NCBI GenBank assembly: GCA_964370765.1
Contig: CAYJKW010000002.1
Coordinates: 1-64,000 of the forward strand
Length of the DNA: 64,000 bases
Reading direction: 5' to 3'
Source of the DNA: CAYJBH01 sp964370765
GTDB lineage: Bacteria > Bacillota > Clostridia > Oscillospirales > Ruminococcaceae
The position numbers and the translations under genes are program-made. Below are positions 33,616 to 42,633 of this stretch, piece by piece; within the stretch, counting starts at the first letter, position 1; every line of letters begins with the position of its first letter. The notes beneath the pieces were generated by a model. The model did no database searches. It had not been told where the DNA came from and was given only the letters and a program-made list of their open reading frames with translations.

Positions 33616-36600
33616 TTAAGGTGCTGTATTATTATACACTAATTCCTCTAATTGTGCAAGAGAGTTTTTAATAATCGAAATAGAATTGTCACCTTTGCCC
33701 GGGCGTAACAATAGATGTGGCTTTGTACTGTTAATATATTTTGCCTTACCCTGCATTGCCGATATGAATGGTGCCAGTAGCTGTGGGCTGTATGCATCGG
33801 TATAGCAAATTATCTCGCCCATCTTCTGACCTATCTCATAAAAGCTAAGTCTTGCGGCTGTTACACGCAACAATGATATCTCGCAAAGCCCTGTTGCGCT
33901 ATCCGGTACAGGTCCATAGCGATCGGCAAGTTCTGAGAGTATATCCTTTGCATCCTCCGGCGTTTCTATCGCTGCTATTCGTTTATAAATCTCTATTCGG
34001 GATGCGGTATCAGGAATATATTTTTCCGGTATATATGCATCGGCCGATATGTCTATTAGGCACTGTGATTTATCCGGTGCCGGTTTGTAACCTTTCTCTA
34101 TTGCAATTGCAATGTTTAACAGTTTCATATACATCTCGTAGCCTACGCTGGATAGGTGCCCGCTTTGACTTCTTCCAAGTAGGTTTCCTGCACCTCTTAT
34201 CTGCAGATCCCTCATTGCAATTCTAAAACCGCTACCAAAACTTGTAAACTCCCTAATTGCGCTAAGTCGTTTTTCCGCTACCTCACTTACCACCTTATCC
34301 CTTTTAAAGGTAAAATATGCATATGCTTTTCTTGCGCTTCGCCCTACACGCCCCCTCATCTGATAAAGTTGTGACAAACCAAGCCTATCGGCGTCCTCGA
34401 TAATAAGGGTATTGCAGTTACGAACATCTACACCTGTCTCGATAATTGTGGTGCAGATAAGTATATCCAACTCGCCGGAGAGTAACCTTGACCAGGCGGA
34501 GGAGAGATGCTTTTCATCCATCCTACCATGCACAAAGTCTATCGATGCACCCGGAACAAGCTTTGCAATACGAGAGGCGCAAAATTCTATGGTATCTATT
34601 CGATTATGGATATAGTAAACCTGCCCCCCACGGGATAGCTCTCGTTCTATCGCCGATGAAATAAGGGCATCATCATATTCGGTTACATAGGTTTCTACCG
34701 GTTGACGCTCATAAGGGGGTTGGTCGATTGTCGAAAGGTCACGTATTCCGGACAGCGCCATATTTAACGTTCTTGGTATCGGTGTAGCCGATAGGGTAAG
34801 TACATCCACCCCTACAAAAAGTTCTTTTAGCCGTTCCTTATGATTTACACCAAACCGCTGTTCCTCGTCAACTATTAAAAGGCCCAGATTTTTAAACTTA
34901 ACGCTTTTTTGTATTAGCTTATGCGTTCCGACAACTATATCTATCCTGCCTGATTCAAGGTCACGCAGTGTAAGGTTATTATCCCTTGTACTTCTAAATC
35001 GAGACAAAATACCGGGACGAACCGGAAAATGCTCCATCCGCTCCGCTATCGAGCTGTAGTGTTGCATTGCAAGAATAGTAGTGGGGCAAAGCAGTGCTAC
35101 CTGCTTACCACTTAATATGCATTTAAAGGCGGCGCGCAGTGCAACCTCGGTCTTGCCTACCCCCACATCACCGCATAATAGCCTATCCATTGCATGGGAT
35201 GACTGCATATCTTTTTTAATCTCTTTTACAGCCCTTAGCTGATCATCTGTTTCGTCATATGCAAAGCGCTGTTCAAAATCCGCCTGCCAGTCGTTATCTT
35301 TATCAAAAGCAAAGCCGGGCGCTTCCAGCCGCTTTGCATACAGCTCGATAAGCTCCTTTGCCATCTCCTCGGTTGCTTTTTTTACCTTGCTTTTTGTTCT
35401 GCTCCAGTCAACACCACCAAGGCGAGATAGCTTAACAGATTCCTCGCCCCCACTGTGGCGTGAAAGTAGGTCAAGCTGTGTTGCAGGAATATATAGCGCA
35501 TCACCCTTTTGATATTCAAGCATTATATAATCTTTAGTAACACCCTGAATCTCTCGGCTTTTTATTCCTTTATAAATGCCTATGCCGTGATTTTGGTGTA
35601 CTACATAATCACCCGGTGATATATCAGACAAAGAGGAAAGACCCTTTGTCTTTCTTACCTTTTTCTCGGTTACATCACTACGACGACCGGTTATTATCGC
35701 CAACCTTTCATGAGGGAAATCTGCACCCGCCGAAAGATTGCCCTGCTCTACTACTACAACATCGCGTCGGCTATCGGCATTTCGCTCGGTTGTTGCATTT
35801 ATCCCCTGAAGGTTAAGTTCCTTTTCTATCGCCATTGCGGCACGCCTTGTACCCACAAGCAGGCGGCACTGATAACCCTTTTTAAGATAGTCGGCCAGAT
35901 CCTCGAACAGACCTTTTGCAACGCCACTCCATACCGGTAAGCGATGGCATAATATGTTAATTCTGCTATCTAAACTAACCCCTTTAATCGAGCGCTCAAA
36001 ACTTTCGAATATAAGGACATTATCTTTAATTACCGATGTAAAATCAGATGGTTTTCCGTAGTAGTGCAGTTTTTGCGGTAGATTTAGTCCACTAAGCTGC
36101 AGCTTAGCCCTTTCGTGAGAACTTTCGGCAGCCTCTAATGATGCGGCATAGTCATCCACCACTATTATAGGATTTTCAAGATAGTCTGACAGGCTTCCGT
36201 ATTGCGGATATTTTATAGGGTAAAACCTATCTAACGATACCGGCATGATACCGCTTTCAAGCTCTACAAGCTCGTCATAAAAACATTCGACAATCTCTTT
36301 TTTATCCTTGCGACCTTTACAAAAATCGTTAAAGGATTCCAGCACATCCTGTGGGCTTTGAAATATAACCTCCCTTGCCGGCGATATATGAACTTTTTTA
36401 ATCTTATCGTCACGACGCTGGCTAACCACATCGAAGGCCGCCATCTGTTCTATTAAATCTCCCCAAAACTCACAGCGCACAGGACGCTCAAGGTCAGGCG
36501 TAAATATATCCAGTATTCCACCACGTAGCGAAAACTGCCCCGGTGCCTCAACATTATCTCGCCTTATATACCCTGCCATTACCAAACGTTCACAAAGCTC

Positions 36601-37050
36601 GGCAATCTTAAAACTTCCGCCTACCTCAAGTGTTATAGTGGCATCACAAAACTGCTGCTTTGTGGGCAGTGGTCGACATAATGCCTCAGCAGTGGTAACA
36701 ATAATATCGGCTCTACCACCTACCATTCTCCCCAGTGCTTCTATACGTCGATACTCATGGCTGTGATTCTGCCCCTGTACATGTGCAAGCACAAGATCTC
36801 TACCGGGTAGGCTACAAGCCCTTCCACCGGTTAACCTATTAAGGTCGTTTGTTAGATTATTACTATCAATATCGGTTGCAGCTACTATCATTAAGGGGCG
36901 CTTTGTCTGTTGCTGTAATGCTGTATAGTAAAATATTCTGCCTGATCTTGGCAAGCCAAAAACACCACAACAACCCCTTGTTGTGGCCTGTAGTAGCTCG
37001 GTAAAGCTTTCACCCTCTACTAGCCTATCTATAAGTGTGGTTTTTTGCAT
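33616..37050 (-). CDS. mfd: Transcription-repair coupling factor Mfd
   Basis: An 1144-residue ATP-dependent translocase that removes stalled RNA polymerase and recruits UvrA. Order: UvrB-like N-terminal module; RNA polymerase-interaction domain (SDISPGDYVVHQNHGIGIYKG, about 485); RecG-like translocase with Walker A LLCGDVGVGKTEVALRAAF, DEEQRFGVNHKE, SATPIPRTLNMAL and QMRGRVGRS; and a C-terminal TRCF domain. Full length. It follows pth by 15 nt in the prs-pth-mfd order common in Bacillota. Confidence 0.96.
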   Translation of the reverse strand: MQKTTLIDRLVEGESFTELLQATTRGCCGVFGLPRSGRIFYYTALQQQTKRPLMIVAATDIDSNNLTNDLNRLTGGRACSLPGRDLVLAHVQGQNHSHEYRRIEALGRMVGGRADIIVTTAEALCRPLPTKQQFCDATITLEVGGSFKIAELCERLVMAGYIRRDNVEAPGQFSLRGGILDIFTPDLERPVRCEFWGDLIEQMAAFDVVSQRRDDKIKKVHISPAREVIFQSPQDVLESFNDFCKGRKDKKEIVECFYDELVELESGIMPVSLDRFYPIKYPQYGSLSDYLENPIIVVDDYAASLEAAESSHERAKLQLSGLNLPQKLHYYGKPSDFTSVIKDNVLIFESFERSIKGVSLDSRINILCHRLPVWSGVAKGLFEDLADYLKKGYQCRLLVGTRRAAMAIEKELNLQGINATTERNADSRRDVVVVEQGNLSAGADFPHERLAIITGRRSDVTEKKVRKTKGLSSLSDISPGDYVVHQNHGIGIYKGIKSREIQGVTKDYIMLEYQKGDALYIPATQLDLLSRHSGGEESVKLSRLGGVDWSRTKSKVKKATEEMAKELIELYAKRLEAPGFAFDKDNDWQADFEQRFAYDETDDQLRAVKEIKKDMQSSHAMDRLLCGDVGVGKTEVALRAAFKCILSGKQVALLCPTTILAMQHYSSIAERMEHFPVRPGILSRFRSTRDNNLTLRDLESGRIDIVVGTHKLIQKSVKFKNLGLLIVDEEQRFGVNHKERLKELFVGVDVLTLSATPIPRTLNMALSGIRDLSTIDQPPYERQPVETYVTEYDDALISSAIERELSRGGQVYYIHNRIDTIEFCASRIAKLVPGASIDFVHGRMDEKHLSSAWSRLLSGELDILICTTIIETGVDVRNCNTLIIEDADRLGLSQLYQMRGRVGRSARKAYAYFTFKRDKVVSEVAEKRLSAIREFTSFGSGFRIAMRDLQIRGAGNLLGRSQSGHLSSVGYEMYMKLLNIAIAIEKGYKPAPDKSQCLIDISADAYIPEKYIPDTASRIEIYKRIAAIETPEDAKDILSELADRYGPVPDSATGLCEISLLRVTAARLSFYEIGQKMGEIICYTDAYSPQLLAPFISAMQGKAKYINSTKPHLLLRPGKGDNSISIIKNSLAQLEELVYNNTAP
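33631..33659 (-). promoter_or_regulatory. Promoter of the SRP RNA gene
   Basis: Minus strand: -35 TTGCAC (33659-33654), 17-nt spacer, consensus -10 TATAAT (33636-33631), inside the end of mfd. It may also drive dnaX, since I see no terminator after the RNA. Confidence 0.7.
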
Positions 37051-37065
37051 GCCTTATTATTACCG

Positions 37066-37641
37066 TTATTTACTATATAAATTCATGCCCTTCTCAACCT
37101 CGCCCTTTGCAAACAAGGTTATAAAGGATAGTATATCTTCCATACGACTATCAAGCAACTTACGGTCAGCCTTACTAAAATCGGATAGAACATGTCGTGC
37201 CATATCACCGTCATGTGAGCCAACACCTACCCTTAAGCGACAAAACTCTTCACCGCAATGTGCAATTATACTTTTTATTCCGTTATGTCCTGCGGCAGAA
37301 CCCTTGCGTCGCACCCTAAGCTGTGATGTTGGAAGCGCCGCCTCATCGTAGATAACTGTTACTGCATCTATTGGTAGCTTATAATAGTCCATAGCCTTTT
37401 TTACGCTAAGTCCGCTGTTGTTCATAAAGGTCTGTGGTTTTAAAAGTAACACCCTTTTACCATCAAGTTTTATCTCACAGCAAAGCCCATCAAACCTGCG
37501 CTTTTTAAGGCTTTCACCGGCAGAGCTTGCAATATAATCTATCGCTATAAACCCAATGTTATGGCGATTATTCTTGTATTTATCCCCCGGATTGCCAAGT
37601 CCGACAATAAGGGCATCTATCGCTGATTTCTTGAAAAACAT
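37066..37641 (-). CDS. pth: Peptidyl-tRNA hydrolase
   Basis: A 191-residue enzyme that cleaves peptidyl-tRNA released by stalled ribosomes. Family marks: IVGLGNPGDKYKNNRHNIGF with the catalytic His, KPQTFMNNSG, and GSAAGHNGIKSI. Starts at 37641, sharing a base with the prs stop (TAATG type coupling). Normal length. Confidence 0.95.
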   Translation of the reverse strand: MFFKKSAIDALIVGLGNPGDKYKNNRHNIGFIAIDYIASSAGESLKKRRFDGLCCEIKLDGKRVLLLKPQTFMNNSGLSVKKAMDYYKLPIDAVTVIYDEAALPTSQLRVRRKGSAAGHNGIKSIIAHCGEEFCRLRVGVGSHDGDMARHVLSDFSKADRKLLDSRMEDILSFITLFAKGEVEKGMNLYSK

Positions 37642-38600
37642 TATACAAACATTGATGATATTGGTTTATCACTGTAGATTCTGGCAATTGCCTCTGCAAA
37701 GGTTGGCGCAACAGTTAAAACCTTAATTTTTTCGCATTGTTTAGCTTTTTCTGTTATATCTATTGTATCTAACAGTACAATTTCATCGATAACACTTTTA
37801 CATACATTTTCTATTGCCTTGCCGGATAACACACCATGAGTTGCACAGGCATTAACACTTCTTGCGCCTCGCTCTTTGATTGCTGCTGCTGCGTTACATA
37901 AAGTTCCGGCAGTATCTATAATATCATCAAGGATAAGTACATCTTTATCCTTAACATCTCCGATAACGTTCATAACCTCTGATACGTTTGCACGGCTACG
38001 ACGTTTATCCACTATAGCAAGCGGTAGTTCCAATCGCTCAGCAAACTTTCTTGCGCGATTAACACTACCAAGATCAGGCGACATTACAACCAGATCATGT
38101 TCCCTTGCCTCAACAAGCTTTTCGTAGTGGTCTATCAGTATCGGCATACCTAGCATATGGTCAAGCGGCATCTCGAAAAAGCCTTGAATCTGTGGCGCAT
38201 GTAGGTCCATCGTTAAAACACGGTCGGCGCCTGCTGTTGAGATAAGGTTTGCAACCAATTTTGCCGAGATAGGATCACGAGAACGACTTTTCCTATCCTG
38301 CCTTGCATAGCCGTAGTAAGGTATAACTGCCGTGATGCGACCTGCCGATGCACGGCGAAACGCATCTATCATTATTAGAAGTTCCATTAGGCTACGATTT
38401 ACCGGTTTTGCAAGGCTTTGAACAACAAAAACATCACTACCACGTACACTTTCCTTTATGTATACCGATATTTCACCGTCCGAAAAGGTACCGACTTCAC
38501 TTTTGCCTACAGGTAACCCAAGGTGATTTGCTATTGCATGAGCAAGTGCCGGGTTTGAATTAGCTGTGAAAATCTTAATATCCTTACCGTGTAAATTCAT
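37641..38600 (-). CDS. prs: Ribose-phosphate pyrophosphokinase
   Basis: A 319-residue enzyme making PRPP from ribose 5-phosphate and ATP. Present: FSDGEISV, the PPi/flexible loop YYGYARQDRKSRSRDPISAKLVA, DLHAPQIQGFF and the PRPP-binding VLILDDIIDTAGT. Standard class I form. It follows the GlmU-like gene by 13 nt, as in the glmU-prs arrangement of Bacillus. Confidence 0.96.
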   Translation of the reverse strand: MNLHGKDIKIFTANSNPALAHAIANHLGLPVGKSEVGTFSDGEISVYIKESVRGSDVFVVQSLAKPVNRSLMELLIMIDAFRRASAGRITAVIPYYGYARQDRKSRSRDPISAKLVANLISTAGADRVLTMDLHAPQIQGFFEMPLDHMLGMPILIDHYEKLVEAREHDLVVMSPDLGSVNRARKFAERLELPLAIVDKRRSRANVSEVMNVIGDVKDKDVLILDDIIDTAGTLCNAAAAIKERGARSVNACATHGVLSGKAIENVCKSVIDEIVLLDTIDITEKAKQCEKIKVLTVAPTFAEAIARIYSDKPISSMFV

Positions 38601-38613
38601 TATTTCTCCTGTT

Positions 38614-39327
38614 CTACTTCTTTTTATCTATATACTGCTTTAACTTACGTTCTGCCCATCCGGATTTGTTTTGTTGCTGTGCCCTTGCAATTGCAAGTTC
38701 CCCGGGGGCTATATCCTTTGTAATGGTAGATCCGGCTGCTGTATAGGCACCGTCACCCAGATTAACCGGTGCAACAAGATTTGTGTTACAGCCTATGAAA
38801 CAATAGTCGCCAATTGTTGTGCGTGCCTTGTTTTGCCCATCATAGTTAACGGTTACAACCCCACAGCCTATGTTACAGTGCCTACCCATATCGGTATCAC
38901 CTATATAGGTTAAATGTGCAATACTACTTCCATCAGATATTCCGGAATTTTTTACCTCGACAAAGTCACCTATCTTAACACTGCGTCCTATATTACAATC
39001 GGGGCGAATATGTACAAAGGGACCAATTTTGCTACTGTCACCTATATTGCTTTTATAACCCTGCGATGCATTAAACACCACATTTTCACCTACTACGCAG
39101 TCCTCCAGCAAGCTATTGGGGCCTATTGTCGATCCAGCACCCACAACAGTATTACCACGCAGAATAGTTCCGGGTAATATCGTGGCTGTTGGTGCAATTT
39201 CAACAGTTTCATCAATTAAAATTCCGCTATCAGACAAAAAAATAACACCATTTTCAAGGTGCCTCAAAAAGGTTGCATCGAAAGATGCTTTTATTGTTTT
39301 GTACTGTTCGACAAAGTCGTTACTCAT
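38614..39327 (-). CDS. Stand-alone GlmU-type acetyltransferase domain (left-handed beta-helix)
   Basis: A 237-residue protein matching only the C-terminal half of GlmU, the domain that acetylates glucosamine-1-phosphate. It has the hexapeptide beta-helix (about 45-215), the loop IAHLTYIGDTDMG, NIGCGVVTVNYDGQNKARTTIG and NTNLVAPV of the acetyl-CoA and substrate site. The roughly 230-residue uridylyltransferase domain, with its Gly-rich nucleotide motif, is absent, and the space upstream holds no such gene. The position before prs is that of full-length glmU in Bacillus. Either the two activities are split in this organism or the enzyme works on another sugar. Confidence 0.8.
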   Translation of the reverse strand: MSNDFVEQYKTIKASFDATFLRHLENGVIFLSDSGILIDETVEIAPTATILPGTILRGNTVVGAGSTIGPNSLLEDCVVGENVVFNASQGYKSNIGDSSKIGPFVHIRPDCNIGRSVKIGDFVEVKNSGISDGSSIAHLTYIGDTDMGRHCNIGCGVVTVNYDGQNKARTTIGDYCFIGCNTNLVAPVNLGDGAYTAAGSTITKDIAPGELAIARAQQQNKSGWAERKLKQYIDKKK

Positions 39328-39410
39328 AATATTGCCACCTCAATACAGTTAGTCTCTGATTAATATTATACAATAAATCTTTAAATTATTCAAGTCCTAA
39401 TGAAAATTCT

Positions 39411-40496
39411 TTATTTGTTTTTCATTTCTGACATTCCGATAAGCTTCTCCTGCATTAAAAGTGCTATGACCGTAAGGGTATAGGGCGACCAATGAACAAA
39501 ATCTGCAAGTGCATCAAACACGGAGGAAACTGCATTTATAAGCTCGGTATTGCCGGAAAAAAACAGCAAAAGCATAAAGGAGATAGAGGTTACGGTAACC
39601 GAAACAGTAGACATAAAATGCTCTCTTGATGCAGCTAAAACACGACAAAAAAGCCCCTGCTCCTTCGATGTAAAAAAGGCGACCACCCGTGCCACTATTA
39701 ATATCAGGAATGAAAAGGCAAATCCGGTAGAGTTAATTAGCATTACACCACTTAACACCGCCGAAAGCTCCACCAACTCGTATCTTTTTTCGCAAGGCTT
39801 TGTTAGCGCCACAAATATCCCATAACCAAACAGAAGTGCAAAAAGTCGGCCCGGCAAAAGTGTTGTGAACCCACTTTCGGTACCAAGAAGTCCAAAAATC
39901 AGTACTATCTTAACCGCAAGCAGAAGATAGTCATAACGGCTTTTTGGGGATTTTTCGCCAAAAAATGGCAGAACACAGGCAAATGCAAGCAGATTATTAC
40001 AGCTTATAATAAGGCTTATATCTATTGTACCATATGTTCTAAACAGCATAAAATATTGTAGTATCCATATCAGCGGGGGATGAAGCACATCATCCGGCAA
40101 TAGTTGCGGCACAGCATATGGCAACCTTGAGTAGGTTAAAATATATTCAAGACCCGGCAACCAGTAGCTATATATTTCCTCATCACCGGTATAGACATAC
40201 CGACCAATCAGTGTTGATACAACAAAAAGAATGACTATCACCATTATTGGTGAAGAAAAAAGGTTTTTTTTAGCTTTATGACGTTTTACAAGACAATAGG
40301 CAACACATAGTATTGAAAAAGCGGTTAAAAGGTAATACCCTATCGCCATTAATCCAGCAATACTGAAAAGATATAACACCAGTATCACGCTTAGTAGTAC
40401 CGTCATAAATATGCCGGATACCGGCAGATCAAGGTAGCTGGATACCGCTACCGTTATAACAACTAATATTGTGAAACCCAAAATAAAAGAAACCAC
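39411..40496 (-). CDS. Polytopic membrane protein of unknown function
   Basis: A roughly 361-residue protein with about ten hydrophobic helices and short loops, some containing charged residues (GDEEIYSYWLPGLEY). The pattern, with a DEExY-SYWLPG loop after the third or fourth helix, recalls polysaccharide-related membrane proteins such as DUF6077 members, but I cannot confirm a family. The GTG start at 40496 lies in a GGTGG-TTTC segment that may be part of a flagellin terminator, so the true start could be further in. It follows flagellin on the same strand. Confidence 0.6.
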   Translation of the reverse strand: MVSFILGFTILVVITVAVSSYLDLPVSGIFMTVLLSVILVLYLFSIAGLMAIGYYLLTAFSILCVAYCLVKRHKAKKNLFSSPIMVIVILFVVSTLIGRYVYTGDEEIYSYWLPGLEYILTYSRLPYAVPQLLPDDVLHPPLIWILQYFMLFRTYGTIDISLIISCNNLLAFACVLPFFGEKSPKSRYDYLLLAVKIVLIFGLLGTESGFTTLLPGRLFALLFGYGIFVALTKPCEKRYELVELSAVLSGVMLINSTGFAFSFLILIVARVVAFFTSKEQGLFCRVLAASREHFMSTVSVTVTSISFMLLLFFSGNTELINAVSSVFDALADFVHWSPYTLTVIALLMQEKLIGMSEMKNK

Positions 40497-40551
40497 CCAC
40501 TACCCCAACACATTTTGTTATATGTAGGAATACAGGTGGCTTTAACTTTTA

Positions 40552-41331
40552 TTATTGTAAAAGTTGTAGTATAAGTCCTGATGATTGATTATACTGCGAC
40601 ATCATTGCAAGCGAGCTGTTTTGCAGAAGGTTGTCACGAGTCATGCTTAATAGTTCCATTGCATAGTTTGTGTCACCTATTCTACTTCCTGCCGCTATTA
40701 GGTTCATGTTTGTAACCTCAAGGTTTGCTATATTATGCTGCAAACGATTTTCGGTAGCACCTATATCACCCCTCATATCGGAAAGGGCCGAAGATGCCGC
40801 CTTAACATTCTCTAGTGATTCATTCGCACTCTCTACCGAGGAAAGGTCTATTTCCGGCACCATCAGTTCAGATAGAGTTAGGCTAACCCCATCCTCTGCA
40901 CTTATCACGAACTCCTCACCGGCAAATATCTGTTTGTTGTTAAACGTTGTATGCTCGGTTAGCCTTGTAATCTCCTCAGAAATTGCATCTGCCTCAAGCT
41001 GTAGCGCATTACGCTCCTGTTCGCCCATAATACTGCTCGATGCCCTAAGCGATAGCTCAGATAACCTTGAATACATTTCTGATACTGATGATGCAACACC
41101 GTCCGCAGTTTGAAGGTAGGATATAGAATCCTGCATGTTCACCGATGTAGTCGAAAGACCGGTCTGCATTGCATACATCTTTTGTAGTATGGCAAGTCCG
41201 GCCGCATCATCTGCGCTACGATTCACCCTATATCCGGTAGATAGTTTTTCTACGGTACCGGCAAGGCTAACATTATTGTTTTTTAGGTTGTTTAGGACAT
41301 TAAGGCCTATCGAGCTGCTGTTGATATTCAT
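40552..41331 (-). CDS. hag: Flagellin
   Basis: Filament subunit of 259 residues. The conserved N-terminal D0/D1 (SLAGTVEKLSTGYRVNRSADDAAGLAI) and C-terminal D1/D0 (RLQHNIANLEVTNMNLIAAGSRIGDTNYAMELLSMTRDNLLQNSSLAMMSQ) are present. The middle between them is very short, so it is a minimal flagellin without an outer D2/D3 domain. A GCCGATAA element upstream fits sigma-28 control. Chaperone FliS and cap FliD are encoded at 15.1-18.0 kb. Confidence 0.93.
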   Translation of the reverse strand: MNINSSSIGLNVLNNLKNNNVSLAGTVEKLSTGYRVNRSADDAAGLAILQKMYAMQTGLSTTSVNMQDSISYLQTADGVASSVSEMYSRLSELSLRASSSIMGEQERNALQLEADAISEEITRLTEHTTFNNKQIFAGEEFVISAEDGVSLTLSELMVPEIDLSSVESANESLENVKAASSALSDMRGDIGATENRLQHNIANLEVTNMNLIAAGSRIGDTNYAMELLSMTRDNLLQNSSLAMMSQYNQSSGLILQLLQ

Positions 41332-41356
41332 AACTAATGATCACCCTTTCTATAGT

Positions 41357-41364
41357 TTATCGGC
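41357..41364 (-). promoter_or_regulatory. Sigma-28-type -10 element of the flagellin promoter
   Basis: Minus strand GCCGATAA, a consensus SigD -10, 26 nt before the flagellin start. The -35 position (about 15 nt upstream) does not read TAAA, so the match is partial. Confidence 0.5.
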
Positions 41365-41369
41365 TACAA

Positions 41370-42023
41370 TTAAAGTTGCCAGTCAATACCATTTTTTAGA
41401 AATTTGTTTGCCATCGAAAAATGTCTGCATCCGAAAAATCCTGCTGTTGCAGAATAAGGACTTGGATGTGCTGCTGTTAAAACCAGATGATGATCTGCAT
41501 TAATAAGCCTACGTTTTTCCTGTGCATTTTTACCCCAAAGCATAAAAACTATCGGTTGACTACGCTCATTAAGCAGTGATATTATCTTATCTGTAAAGCG
41601 CTCCCAACCTTTACTTTTGTGTGAGCCGGGACTTGCCTCCTGTACGGTTAAAACTGTATTTAAAAGCAGAACCCCCTGATTACACCACCCGGTAAGGTTG
41701 CCATGGTCCGGTGTTGTAAAACCTACATCGCTGGCAAGCTCTTTATAGATATTTTTAAGCGATGGTGGTGGATTTCCGTTCAACACCGAGAAGGCAAGCC
41801 CGTGAGCCTGCCCCTTTCCATGGTATGGATCCTGCCCCAAAATCACTACCTTTACATCATTATAATCGGTAAGTTTTAGAGCATTCATCACCTGAGTTTT
41901 CGGAGGATATACAGTTTTTAAACGGTACTGTTGCTTTAAAAATACACGCAGCTCCTCAAAGTAATCCTCGGATAGCTCATCCTTTAGTAGTTCAGCCCAA
42001 CCTGCGGCTATACTATCGGACAA
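41370..42023 (-). CDS. ung: Uracil-DNA glycosylase
   Basis: A 217-residue family 1 enzyme that removes uracil from DNA. The water-activating motif GQDPYHGKGQAHGLAFSV and the late HPSPYSA motif are complete, and the length is normal. It starts directly after the trx stop (1-nt step), so the two are co-transcribed. Confidence 0.95.
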   Translation of the reverse strand: MSDSIAAGWAELLKDELSEDYFEELRVFLKQQYRLKTVYPPKTQVMNALKLTDYNDVKVVILGQDPYHGKGQAHGLAFSVLNGNPPPSLKNIYKELASDVGFTTPDHGNLTGWCNQGVLLLNTVLTVQEASPGSHKSKGWERFTDKIISLLNERSQPIVFMLWGKNAQEKRRLINADHHLVLTAAHPSPYSATAGFFGCRHFSMANKFLKNGIDWQL

Positions 42024-42335
42024 CTATACCCCCACCATTTCCAGTATTGCATTTTTAGGCTTAGCACCTACCGTTGTTTCTACCGCAACACCATCTTTAA
42101 ATAGTACAAGTGTAGGGATTGTCATAACACTGAATTTTTCGGCAAGCTCTTTTTGCTCATCTACATTCACCTTGCCTATAACAAAGCTATCATTCTCGGA
42201 TGCTACCTCTTCAAGAATGGGGCCAAGCATACGGCAAGGGCCACACCAAGGTGCCCAAAAATCCACCAAAACCGGTTTAGTGCTTTTTAGCACTTCTTGA
42301 TCAAAATTATCTTTTGTTACAGTTAAAATATCCAT
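42024..42335 (-). CDS. trxA: Thioredoxin
   Basis: A 103-residue thioredoxin with FWAPWCGPCRMLGP at the active site and MTIPTLVLFKDG with the cis-Pro. It could reduce the peroxiredoxin and other targets. GGAGAA before the start. A promoter with a symmetric palindrome in its spacer lies upstream, so it may be controlled separately. Confidence 0.95.
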   Translation of the reverse strand: MDILTVTKDNFDQEVLKSTKPVLVDFWAPWCGPCRMLGPILEEVASENDSFVIGKVNVDEQKELAEKFSVMTIPTLVLFKDGVAVETTVGAKPKNAILEMVGV

Positions 42336-42358
42336 AAAATTCTCCTTTCGTTGGTTTC

Positions 42359-42387
42359 ATTCTATCACAATAATGTGATAAAAACAA
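42359..42387 (-). promoter_or_regulatory. Promoter of trxA-ung with palindromic spacer
   Basis: Minus strand: -35 TTGTTT (42387-42382), 17-nt spacer, -10 TAGAAT (42364-42359). The spacer is nearly filled by the 18-bp palindrome TATCACA-ATAA-TGTGATA (plus-strand 42363-42380), a classical repressor position. Confidence 0.55.
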
Positions 42388-42460
42388 GTAATGAACTATC
42401 TATATTATGGCTAATTTTTTTGTAGATATTAGCATCTATTTACCAATAATATAACTGCCT

Positions 42461-42631
42461 TTACTTTTTCTTTTTTGCTATCCCCTGTAGCTGATGCTCA
42501 AGATTATTTCTCATCGCTCTTATATATTCATCACGCAGCTGCTTTTGTTCTGCAAGTTCTGCTTCGCTTAACGGCTCGATCTTTGATTTTCTTGAAAGCT
42601 CAGATATACGGTCAAGTTTTGCTTTATCCAT
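42461..42631 (-). CDS. DUF896 (YnzC-type) small protein
   Basis: A 56-residue, highly charged helical protein starting MDKAKLDRISELSRKSK, with LSEAELAEQKQLRDEY in the middle and ending GIAKKKK. This is the DUF896/UPF0291 family seen throughout Bacillota (YnzC in Bacillus, linked to the SOS region). Starts 2 nt after the galM stop; the ATG at 42631 sits in frame with no upstream alternative. Confidence 0.85.
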   Translation of the reverse strand: MDKAKLDRISELSRKSKIEPLSEAELAEQKQLRDEYIRAMRNNLEHQLQGIAKKKK

Positions 42632-42633
42632 CT

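Noticed and set aside
40490..40537. Flagellin terminator
   Set aside because: An 8-bp stem with a loop of about 30 nt followed by TTTCTTTTATTTT is suggestive, but the stem is weak and overlaps the possible start of the next gene, so it is not listed as a feature.
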